DNA of 64,000 bases from an uncultured Flavobacteriaceae bacterium (lineage in GTDB: Bacteria > Bacteroidota > Bacteroidia > Flavobacteriales > Flavobacteriaceae): the NCBI GenBank assembly GCA_947500435.1, contig CANMRV010000002.1, forward strand, positions 620,001 to 684,000. Reading direction: 5' to 3'. The notes beneath the pieces were generated by a model. It was not told the origin of the DNA and ran no database searches. It saw only the letters and a program-made list of their open reading frames with translations. Of this stretch, positions 14,353 through 22,148 are shown piece after piece. Each line of letters opens with the position of its first letter. Position 1 is the first letter of the stretch. Position numbers and translations under genes: made by a program.

Positions 14353-15837
14353 TTATAGTAACCCTTGCATCAACTTTTTAATAGTCGCACCTTGATACAA
14401 TTCTTGTAGCAGCGAAGTATAGCTTGCCGCAAAACGCTCATTTTCGGCAAGCCCCCCAAACAGCGATTCTTGCTTAACAAAAGCCAAAGCATCATTCGTA
14501 GTTTCTTTCGCTGCATCATGCAAAGTGCCCTGCATCACATCAATAATTTCCAAAGGCTCTCCATTTTGGTCGACTTGTTTGTCACTGTAGCAGCACCAAG
14601 CCGCAATAACCAAGGTGGCGAATTTGATGCTTCCGCCGGTGGCTAAATTTTCATGAATCGTAGGAATCAAAAATTTCGGTAATTTGGCCGAACTCTCCGA
14701 ACAGATGCGACTTACGCTGTCTTTGATGTTGGGGTTGGCAAAACGTTCTAGGAGACTGTTTTTGTAGTCCTCCAAATCAATGCCTTCGATGTTACCTAGT
14801 ATGGGAGTCGCTTCTTGGTCTAGAAAGGCACGTAGGTAATTTGCAAAAAGCTCATCTTCTACACAGGCATTTATGGTGGGGTGACCGTGAATAGCACCCA
14901 AAAGTCCTAATACCGAATGCCCCGCATTAAGCAGTCGCAGTTTCATTTTTTCATAGGGGACTACATCGGGTACGAATTGTACGTCTACCTTTTCGAAGTC
15001 CGGCCGACCATTCGAGAATTTATCTTCTACCACCCATTGTATAAAGGGTTCGCAGGTAACGGGCCAGGCATCTTGTATGCCAAAATTTTGTGCCAGGGTT
15101 TCGATATCTGCGGGAGTCGTTACAGGCGTAATACGGTCCACCATACTATTGGGGAAGCTGACTTCTTCGGCTATCCACTTTGCCAAGTCCGGGTTTTGTG
15201 CTTCGGCGAAGGTGAGGAGCATTTTGCGAGCCATGTCTCCATTGTGTTCGATATTATCGCAAGACAAAACAGTAAAAGCGGGTAAACCTATATCGCGACG
15301 TCTTTTTAAGGCCGCGGTTAGAAAACCGTAGACGGTTTTTGGGTCGTCTGGGTGGCGGAGTTCGTGTTGTATGTCTGGGATATCAAAATTGAATTCTCCT
15401 GTGGTGGGGTTGAAATTGTAACCTCCCTCAGTAATCGTTAGCGAAACAATTTTTGTACTTGGATGCGCCATGCGCACGATGACGGGTTCGGGGTCTGTGG
15501 TTCCCATTTTGAAATCAACTATCGACCCTATGACTTCGGGTTCGATTTTTCCGTCGGGGTGTTTGACCATCAGCGTATACAGGTGGTCTTGGGTTTTGAA
15601 AATATCATGGAGTTTGGTATCCGCTTCGCGTAAACCTACTCCGGTAATGTTCCAAGCTGATGCATCTCCTGACTGTTTTAATTGGTGCAAGTAATAGGCT
15701 AGGTGGGCTCTATGGAATCCGCCGACCCCGATATGTACGATTCCCCCATTTTCCGTATCACGCGAATACTTGGGCACGGGGATATGGCTTCCAATCGCTT
15801 CTAAATTTTCCTGATTGAGTTGTATGGGGTTATCCAT
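14353..15837 (-). CDS. Mannitol dehydrogenase-family polyol dehydrogenase
   Basis: A 494-residue protein of the long-chain mannitol/fructuronate dehydrogenase family. The N-terminal Rossmann domain shows IVHIGVGGFHRAHLAYYL, VLSCDNIEHNGD is typical of the family, and the C-terminal domain carries the catalytic Lys-x5-Asn-x2-His in KMKLRLLNAGHS. The reaction is NAD(P)-dependent oxidation of a polyol such as mannitol or arabinitol to the ketose, or reduction of an aldonate ketone. It starts two bases after the NCS1 permease stop, so the two are one operon. The permease family usually carries nucleobases or related rings, which does not reveal the substrate. Confidence 0.9.
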   Translation of the reverse strand: MDNPIQLNQENLEAIGSHIPVPKYSRDTENGGIVHIGVGGFHRAHLAYYLHQLKQSGDASAWNITGVGLREADTKLHDIFKTQDHLYTLMVKHPDGKIEPEVIGSIVDFKMGTTDPEPVIVRMAHPSTKIVSLTITEGGYNFNPTTGEFNFDIPDIQHELRHPDDPKTVYGFLTAALKRRRDIGLPAFTVLSCDNIEHNGDMARKMLLTFAEAQNPDLAKWIAEEVSFPNSMVDRITPVTTPADIETLAQNFGIQDAWPVTCEPFIQWVVEDKFSNGRPDFEKVDVQFVPDVVPYEKMKLRLLNAGHSVLGLLGAIHGHPTINACVEDELFANYLRAFLDQEATPILGNIEGIDLEDYKNSLLERFANPNIKDSVSRICSESSAKLPKFLIPTIHENLATGGSIKFATLVIAAWCCYSDKQVDQNGEPLEIIDVMQGTLHDAAKETTNDALAFVKQESLFGGLAENERFAASYTSLLQELYQGATIKKLMQGLL

Positions 15838-15839
15838 CC

Positions 15840-17558
15840 TTAAGCCGCTTTGTTAGTTTTCCCGCGTTTCAACGCCCAATAGGCTAGTACGAAATAAATG
15901 ATAGTACAAATGAATGCGTAGGTGTAAAAGAGTTCCCGATTTTCGATATAATTTGCTTCCGAAGCACTTCCGAACATCACATTACAGGCCAAAACCAATG
16001 TTGCGACCAATGCTGAAATGGCAATGAATTTTAATCCCTTTGAAAACATAGAAACATCCTTGGGAATAACAACTTCCTCCTTTGCTTGTTGTTCTTGAAA
16101 ACGTTCAATCGTTTCCTGTCGTACTTCTTCTGCCTTAGCTTCCTCAGGATACTCCTGCTTGGCTCCATACCGAGATGCGAGCAGCGTATACAACGCAATC
16201 GTAAAAAACCAAGTCGGGATAAAGAGGTAATAGAAGGAAATCACATCCAAGGCATTCAATCCGAAACCGAAGACCAAGCCCAAGGCCCAAGAGGCAACGG
16301 CAGGCATACTAAAGGTCAGCTTGCGGTACGAAGACCAATAGCGCGTAAAGCCAATTCTAGGGAAAATCTGATGTTCGGCAAATACAATCGCCCCCACAGG
16401 AACTACCAGCAACCCTGCATAGGTGAGTAGCGGCAATATTTGTGAAAACACAAAGGGGAAACAGGCGATGGCTACCGTCACCAGACCCACCACGATAGTC
16501 GTCCGCTTTCGGGAATGGTTGAAGAAAATAGCTTGTGCGGCCAATCCTGCTCTATATAAATTCGTAATCGCGGTCGTCCAACCCGCCACAATCACAATCA
16601 CAAAACCGGACCATCCGAGGGCATAATACGCCACATCACCCGGGTCAAGTTCCACGATGGATTTTCCTAAAATGACGGCGGCACCGGCGCCCATGATTCC
16701 AGCAGCAATCCATGCCACATAGTGACCGAACATCATACCGGTACTGGTGGCATATCCGTAGTTTTTCTTTTTGGCAAAACGCAAGAGGGCCATATCAATC
16801 AATCCGAAATGTGTAATGGTATTGGCGGCCCAACCAAAGCCGATGACTTCGACCAATCCGATTCCGGGAGCGCCGTCGCTGTTGATGCCTGTCCAGATAC
16901 TCTGGTCGCCGAGGGTCATAAAATCCGCCCATCCAGCGGGTAAGGTTTTATCCAACACATCTAAAGACAAAGCGGGGAGGAGCACCATAGCGCCACTCGT
17001 AAACATGACAAAAAGCCAAGGTGCACAGATGCCCGAAAATTCGGAAACGGCATTAAAACCGTAGAGCGCAATGGAAACCACAACGATACCCACCGCCAAA
17101 ACAATCAAAATAAACCAGGCATTGGTAGGGTACCAATTGAGTTGCGCAGGAATATCAAAAGCAAAACGCACCGCAGTCGCCGAGACCGTTATCATCGCGG
17201 CCGAAATCACAGAAAAGATGATGACATTGGCCCAGTTGTACAATTGGGTCATCGAATCGCCCGCGATCTTATTGAGATAGGTATATAGGCTCAAGCGCGT
17301 ATCAACGGCAATAGGGGAGGTGATGAATCGCCAGCTCAGTACGGCTAGAATATTACCGATTAGGAGACCTAGGATAATATCCATGGTTTTGGCACCGAGC
17401 GCTACGAAGGTCGCACCGATAACAAACTCCGTCGCTGCTACGTGCTCGGCAGCGTAGAGTCCTGCAAAATGCGTCCAATCGTGCAATTTGTGTTTGGCTA
17501 CGGGGAGTTGTTCTTCTTCGAGGTTTTTGAGGTGATCGAATTCGGAGGAGGTACTCAT
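15840..17558 (-). CDS. NCS1-family (cytosine permease-like) transporter
   Basis: A 572-residue polytopic membrane protein with the cytosine/purine permease pattern. The N-terminal region ATEFVIGATFVALGAKTMD and LLIGNILAVLSWRFITSPIA, and the later WTTAITNLYRAGLAAQA, match NCS1 carriers that import nucleobases, allantoin or related compounds with sodium or protons. A charged cytosolic stretch near residues 460-495 (EEAKAEEVRQETIERFQEQ) separates the last helices. The polyol dehydrogenase gene follows after two bases, so import and oxidation of one compound is likely. Confidence 0.85.
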   Translation of the reverse strand: MSTSSEFDHLKNLEEEQLPVAKHKLHDWTHFAGLYAAEHVAATEFVIGATFVALGAKTMDIILGLLIGNILAVLSWRFITSPIAVDTRLSLYTYLNKIAGDSMTQLYNWANVIIFSVISAAMITVSATAVRFAFDIPAQLNWYPTNAWFILIVLAVGIVVVSIALYGFNAVSEFSGICAPWLFVMFTSGAMVLLPALSLDVLDKTLPAGWADFMTLGDQSIWTGINSDGAPGIGLVEVIGFGWAANTITHFGLIDMALLRFAKKKNYGYATSTGMMFGHYVAWIAAGIMGAGAAVILGKSIVELDPGDVAYYALGWSGFVIVIVAGWTTAITNLYRAGLAAQAIFFNHSRKRTTIVVGLVTVAIACFPFVFSQILPLLTYAGLLVVPVGAIVFAEHQIFPRIGFTRYWSSYRKLTFSMPAVASWALGLVFGFGLNALDVISFYYLFIPTWFFTIALYTLLASRYGAKQEYPEEAKAEEVRQETIERFQEQQAKEEVVIPKDVSMFSKGLKFIAISALVATLVLACNVMFGSASEANYIENRELFYTYAFICTIIYFVLAYWALKRGKTNKAA

Positions 17559-17659
17559 AGGCTTGGCTGGTTTATTAGCGGTTGCCTAAGATAATAATTT
17601 TTAAATGACGTATCGGACTAAACCTTTGTCGTAAAGCAGAGTCCTAATCAAAAACAATT

Positions 17660-19015
17660 ATGCCCCATAAAAATCTTCTACTCGTTTGTTTTCTATCCAT
17701 TTTTTTAAGTTGTAGTTCTGACGATGAACCCATAGGAACCCCAGAAGATGCCGTTGAAGACCCCGCTGATGATCAACCCGATGATGATACCGATACTGAT
17801 GATGAAACGGTTGGCACCTTATTTACAGCAGAAGGTTTTTTAAAAATCGAGAACGGTTCTGGCGGACTCGTAGCCGACCTTGATTCTGGTGACCGGTTTG
17901 GACGAGATCATGATGCCATAGGTGACGTGAATGGAGATGGGGTCATCGATTATGTTATCGGCGCACGTTCCGATGACGATGGAGGTATCGATGCTGGCGC
18001 GGTTTACATTTTGTTTATGAATAGCGATGGCACCGTTTTATCAAATCAAAAAATATCAATGTTGGAAGGAGGATTTACTGAAACCTTGAACGCTGGTAAT
18101 TTCTTTGGCTATGGTGTTGCAGGTATTGGCGACTATGATGGTGATGTTATTCCTGATATAGCGGTGTCCTCTCCAGTTCCTCCCAATAACTCCCTTTATA
18201 TTATTCATTTGAATGCCGACGGAACCGTCAAAGACTATGTCAAAAATGAAAACATTATTGCGCAAGGCCTTACAGCCATTGGTGATATCAATAATGACAA
18301 TCGAATAGATATTGTAGCTTGTAATCCTGGTTCCGATGCTGGCGGACCATCTCGTGGGGCGATTGATATCTTGTTTTTGAATGAAACGTCACAGTTGATG
18401 TATGCCAATTCCGTTACCATAAGTTCTACGGAAGGTAATTTCGGGGACGGACTCGAAAATGGTGACCAATTTGGCGGACGGGAAGTAGCTATGTTGGGCG
18501 ATATGGATGGTGATGGAAGCCTGGAAATGGCTGTTGGTGCCTTTATGTCCGATGGCGGAAAAGGTGCAATTTGGATACTTTCTTTGGATGCTACAAATTA
18601 CAATGTGGTGTCCAAAGCTAAAATCACTGAAGGTATGAATGGCTTTACAGATGTGCTTGATTTGGAAACCAACCCCAATGGAAGTATCGGAGGACAGTTT
18701 GGCCACGCCATGTGTGCAGCTGGCGATATTGATGGTGACGGTATCACGGATTTGATTACGGGAGCAAATCAACAAAATGAAGGTTGGGGCTATGTACTGT
18801 ATTTAAATGCCGATAAAACGGTAAGGGCCTTTGATAGGATTAATAATACCGACGGTGGTTTCGGATTGTCTTTAGGTCCTGAAGATCGTTTTTCACGTTC
18901 CATTTCTTATGTAGGGGATTTGAAAGGAGACGGCTCTATTGCCATAAACTTTGGAGGCGGAGTAACCCAAGGTGGCACAGGCTCATTGTACACGCTGTTG
19001 TTTAGGCCGAACTGA
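17660..19015 (+). CDS. FG-GAP/integrin-alpha-like repeat lipoprotein
   Basis: A 451-residue lipoprotein (signal ending FLSCSS) with a very acidic linker at about residues 22-50 (DPADDQPDDDTDTDDE). The rest consists of FG-GAP repeats, each with a DxDxDG-type calcium loop, for example GDVNGDGVIDYVIGA, GDYDGDVIPDIAV, GDINNDNRIDIVA, GDMDGDGSLEMAVGA and GDIDGDGITDLITGA. This indicates a seven-bladed integrin-type propeller at the outer surface. It is divergent from the NCS1 gene and ends three bases from the convergent gene at 19018. Confidence 0.85.
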   Translation: MPHKNLLLVCFLSIFLSCSSDDEPIGTPEDAVEDPADDQPDDDTDTDDETVGTLFTAEGFLKIENGSGGLVADLDSGDRFGRDHDAIGDVNGDGVIDYVIGARSDDDGGIDAGAVYILFMNSDGTVLSNQKISMLEGGFTETLNAGNFFGYGVAGIGDYDGDVIPDIAVSSPVPPNNSLYIIHLNADGTVKDYVKNENIIAQGLTAIGDINNDNRIDIVACNPGSDAGGPSRGAIDILFLNETSQLMYANSVTISSTEGNFGDGLENGDQFGGREVAMLGDMDGDGSLEMAVGAFMSDGGKGAIWILSLDATNYNVVSKAKITEGMNGFTDVLDLETNPNGSIGGQFGHAMCAAGDIDGDGITDLITGANQQNEGWGYVLYLNADKTVRAFDRINNTDGGFGLSLGPEDRFSRSISYVGDLKGDGSIAINFGGGVTQGGTGSLYTLLFRPN

Positions 19016-19017
19016 AT

Positions 19018-19719
19018 TTAATCCTTCTGGTCGATACTAAATTTGGGTAAGAAATATTTTAGATAAAAAATCATGGCAACATAGGTAATAACTAAGGTTG
19101 GTACATTTGAATTGAAACCTAGGTCAAATTCTGGTATCCCCAATAATTCCCTAAAAGATTTGGTTGCAATCGATAACATAAAGACAATGCCAAATGCAAA
19201 CAAGCCTATGATTGCTGTTTTGTTCTTTGAAGTACGTTGAACTCCGTTTTTAGTATCTTGTTTAAAGAAATACCAAAGCATAACCGCACAGAAGACAGCC
19301 TCAATAGCTATGGCCAAGTACACATTTGTTGCATAAAGACCGAGTGCGATATTTTGTGTCTCCGCTCCAAATATATGGTGCGGATGGCCCGAAAAGATAT
19401 CTAGTATAAAATGGCTCGCGGCTATTAAAGCACCCGCAAAACCAATTTTAGTGCTCATAAATACTGCCTTCCCTACAAAAAATATTATGGCCAACCAAAG
19501 TATTTGCGGTAGTAAATCGTGGCTATACAACATGTCTACGGTCATATTGCTCAAGGTTGTGTCAAAAACGTCATTTGGTCCTGTATATTCTAAACCTAAA
19601 AAGTGTAGTGTAAACCACAATAGATCTTGAAACTGCGAAGCAATTAAGAAATATAATAAGGTTCCTTTGGGAAATTTTTGATACGCCACTAAGGCTGCGG
19701 TATAATGGCCTGCTAACAT
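19018..19719 (-). CDS. Uncharacterised multi-pass membrane protein
   Basis: A 233-residue protein with about six hydrophobic segments (LWLAIIFFVGKAVF, IGFAGALIAASHFILDIFSG, LAIAIEAVFCAVMLWYF and others). The histidine-rich ASHFILDIFSGHPHHI is reminiscent of membrane-bound metal-dependent hydrolases of the YdjM type, but the match is too weak to assign. It is transcribed away from an HxlR regulator across a short promoter region with an inverted repeat. HxlR regulators often control such a divergent neighbour, so this gene is the likely target. Confidence 0.65.
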   Translation of the reverse strand: MLAGHYTAALVAYQKFPKGTLLYFLIASQFQDLLWFTLHFLGLEYTGPNDVFDTTLSNMTVDMLYSHDLLPQILWLAIIFFVGKAVFMSTKIGFAGALIAASHFILDIFSGHPHHIFGAETQNIALGLYATNVYLAIAIEAVFCAVMLWYFFKQDTKNGVQRTSKNKTAIIGLFAFGIVFMLSIATKSFRELLGIPEFDLGFNSNVPTLVITYVAMIFYLKYFLPKFSIDQKD

Positions 19720-19732
19720 AATTTAGTTATTT

Positions 19733-19784
19733 TTACTTTAATTATTCAAGTGAAAATACGTATTACTTTAATAAGTAAAGTAAT
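19733..19784. promoter_or_regulatory. Candidate HxlR operator
   Basis: The 83-base gap between the divergent genes holds TTACTTTAAT twice, at 19733-19742 and 19763-19772, exactly 30 bases apart. The second copy is part of an inverted repeat ATTACTTT/AAAGTAAT (19762-19769 and 19777-19784). HxlR proteins bind such dyads between themselves and a divergent gene. The assignment is inference from position and symmetry. Confidence 0.5.
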
Positions 19785-19802
19785 TTTTTATCATAAGTTA
19801 TC

Positions 19803-20225
19803 ATGAAAAACTTTCGATCTTCTTGTCTTATTGCTTCTTGTTTAGATTTAATCGGCGATAAATGGTCATTGCTTATCGTTAGAGATATGCTAATGCATCA
19901 TAAGAAAACTTTCAAAGAATTTGTAGCGTCTGACGAAGGGATAGCTTCGAACCTGTTATCCTCTCGCTTAAAAATGTTAGAATCACTTCATATAATCACC
20001 AAAAGAAAATTACCTGCGAACAAAAAGGAAAACATTTATTTGCTCACGGAGAAAGGCATGGATTTGGCACCGATGATTTTAGAAATTGCACGTTGGAGTG
20101 ATAAACATGTGAGGGAGCAGCATCCTGATATGAATAGTTATGAACCTGGTTCTACCTCGATTTTAGTGGAACGTGTACAAAAGGAATATGGCGTATTTGC
20201 AAGTAAAATAATTGATAGGTTATAA
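19803..20225 (+). CDS. HxlR-family transcription regulator
   Basis: A 140-residue winged-helix protein with the HxlR signature: CLIASCLDLIGDKWSLLIVR at the N-terminus with its conserved cysteine, TFKEFVASDEGIASNLLSSR as the recognition region, and the beta-wing IYLLTEKGMDLAPMILEIARW. Such regulators sense thiol-reactive or quinone-like compounds, or aldehydes, through the N-terminal Cys. It is divergent from a membrane protein gene and ends at the base next to the convergent monooxygenase-fold gene. Confidence 0.9.
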   Translation: MKNFRSSCLIASCLDLIGDKWSLLIVRDMLMHHKKTFKEFVASDEGIASNLLSSRLKMLESLHIITKRKLPANKKENIYLLTEKGMDLAPMILEIARWSDKHVREQHPDMNSYEPGSTSILVERVQKEYGVFASKIIDRL

Positions 20226-20528
20226 TTAGTCAGCAAACACCTCATAATGTATGACGCTTTCAGGAAAGTCTGTCAGATAGTTTTTGTCTTCTGGATAATA
20301 TTTGGCTTTTTCAAAGTCGTTTCCGGCAAAGTTCTTAATCATCTCCATATTTTCCCAAAAAGTAATTAGTTTGAAATAGGCATAGTCGGCATCCGTTCGT
20401 TTTAAAAAAGTAAGTTTTATAAAGCCATCGGTTTTAGAATAGTCTGGGATTGCTCTTTCTTTCATGAAAGCTGTATATGCTGCTAAGTGTTCAATTTTTG
20501 TTCTTCCTTCCCAGATTCTTGCTATCAT
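20226..20528 (-). CDS. ABM-domain (antibiotic biosynthesis monooxygenase-like) protein
   Basis: A 100-residue protein with the ABM/dimeric alpha-beta-barrel pattern: MIARIWEGRTKIEHLAAYTAF, IPDYSKTDGFIKLTFLKR, and ITFWENMEMIKNFAGNDFEKA ending YYPEDKNYLTD. Family members are oxygenases without cofactor or heme-degrading enzymes, but many have no known activity. It abuts the HxlR gene tail to tail. Confidence 0.82.
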   Translation of the reverse strand: MIARIWEGRTKIEHLAAYTAFMKERAIPDYSKTDGFIKLTFLKRTDADYAYFKLITFWENMEMIKNFAGNDFEKAKYYPEDKNYLTDFPESVIHYEVFAD

Positions 20529-20633
20529 TTTGGTTTGAAGTTTTCGGTTTAACTTTATCTGTAGTTAATTCTGTGGTACTGAATTTACTTTGAAATTTTT
20601 TATTCGCAAGGTAGTTTTGGCACCCATAGGGCG

Positions 20634-20960
20634 CTATCTCTTCAGCAGCTTTTCTGAAACCCTATAGGTGGCTGAATATTGCAGGTTAGCTTGTTGTTTT
20701 TTTAATTCAAAAAACGCCCTTTTGTACCATTTTGGGTCTGTTGCTTTTTTGCGATAGTCTTCATTTGACTTAGGATCAATACTGGCACCACCGAACCGAG
20801 GTTGAATATTATATATGCCTATCCCGAAATGCTCGATGCGCTCTAGGACGATTTCAAAATCTGCTTCGGTAAAATAGAAGAGTGCATCCGTTTCAAAGGC
20901 AGCATTGTGGTTTTCTAAGTTTTGAAAGATGTTTTTTTCAAGAAATTCTGTTTTTTCCAT
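20634..20960 (-). CDS. Hypothetical protein
   Basis: A 108-residue cytosolic protein without signal or membrane segments. It begins with a helix (KTEFLEKNIFQNLENHNAAF), then a strand-helix segment (LFYFTEADFEIVLERIEHF) and a basic C-terminus. I do not recognise a family. It stands alone between the ABM-domain gene and the VOC operon, on the opposite strand from the latter. Confidence 0.55.
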   Translation of the reverse strand: MEKTEFLEKNIFQNLENHNAAFETDALFYFTEADFEIVLERIEHFGIGIYNIQPRFGGASIDPKSNEDYRKKATDPKWYKRAFFELKKQQANLQYSATYRVSEKLLKR

Positions 20961-21074
20961 AGCGCCAATAGCAAATTTAAATGCGTGGTAAACTTAGTTC
21001 TTTAATACCTGAACTGCATGTGCCTAAATGCAAAGAAATAAAAATAAGCCTATATTTAAAGAAACTAACACTAC

Positions 21075-22145
21075 ATGAAAAAGCGGGTGCCGTTTAAATG
21101 GATAACTACAACCTTTTTATCCATCTTTCTGGTGAATGGTATATTCGCTCAAACCGACCCGAAGTCCAGCCTCAAGGATTCTCCCACCTCCATTATCGGT
21201 TTTAATCATATTGGTATTTCAGTAAGCGACTTAGACGAAATGGTTGCTTTCTATCAAAAGGCTACCAATTTTGAAATCGTTAAAAGAGAAAAGGTGCGGC
21301 AACATGCCGCCGTGGACAAGCTCTACGCGCGTAAGGATATGGCCTATGAACGCGTGACATTTAAAGCGCCTAATATGCTTCTCGAATTGACGGAGTATGC
21401 GAATCAAGAAAACAGAACCCCTGAAATAATGTTGCCTCAAGGTCCGGGTATGACGCATACCTGTTATCAGTCTCCGTCTTGGAAGTCTGGGTATGACAAA
21501 TTCAAGAATGCGGACATTGATATGCTGAGCAGGGGAGATTCCGCCGTTGACTTGGGTGGTTATGGTGTGACCTATGCCTATGGCTATGACCCAGAAGGAA
21601 ATATGTTGGAGCTCGAGCAAATGGAAGCGCATTTCATGAAGCAAAGTGGTATGGACAGCCTTTGGATACAAGAACATGATATGTGGATGACGCAGGTAGC
21701 GATAATGAGTCCGGATTTGCAAAGGATATCGGATTTTTATCAAGGAGTTTTAGGATTTTTACCCAATAGAATAGCCAAGCTCGAAAATATGGAGCGATTA
21801 GATGACATTGTAGATCTAGACAATGTTAGCCTGCATGCCACATGGTTTAAGATGGACGGGCCCGGTAAAATGGTAGAGTTGATGCAATATGACCATCCTG
21901 CTACGCCCACCAAATTGACTAAAAAAGACCCTACCGATTTGGGCTATACCTTTTCGTTAGAAGTCACCGACATACGGCAAGAATACGAGCGTATGAAAAA
22001 ACTAGGTGTCGAATTCTTAAGTGAACCACAGATTTTGGGTGAGTTCCATACCGTATTTGCCCATGATGTGGATGGCAATGTGTTCTCCTTACGGCAGGCG
22101 GTTAGTAAAGCTTCGAGGTATTCCATGCAAAATTTCAACTATTGA
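21075..22145 (+). CDS. Secreted two-domain VOC (glyoxalase/dioxygenase fold) protein
   Basis: A 356-residue protein with a signal peptide (TTFLSIFLVNGIFAQ). The first VOC domain (about residues 40-185) begins IIGFNHIGISVSDLDEMVAF with the metal-site histidine, and ends EGNMLELEQME with its glutamate. The second domain (about 205-345) has MTQVAIMSPDLQRISDFY, where the first histidine is absent, and closes DGNVFSLRQAV. One functional metal site per chain is therefore likely. Three bases after its stop begins a periplasmic quinoprotein gene, so both act on one pathway in the periplasm. Confidence 0.82.
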   Translation: MKKRVPFKWITTTFLSIFLVNGIFAQTDPKSSLKDSPTSIIGFNHIGISVSDLDEMVAFYQKATNFEIVKREKVRQHAAVDKLYARKDMAYERVTFKAPNMLLELTEYANQENRTPEIMLPQGPGMTHTCYQSPSWKSGYDKFKNADIDMLSRGDSAVDLGGYGVTYAYGYDPEGNMLELEQMEAHFMKQSGMDSLWIQEHDMWMTQVAIMSPDLQRISDFYQGVLGFLPNRIAKLENMERLDDIVDLDNVSLHATWFKMDGPGKMVELMQYDHPATPTKLTKKDPTDLGYTFSLEVTDIRQEYERMKKLGVEFLSEPQILGEFHTVFAHDVDGNVFSLRQAVSKASRYSMQNFNY

Positions 22146-22148
22146 TTT

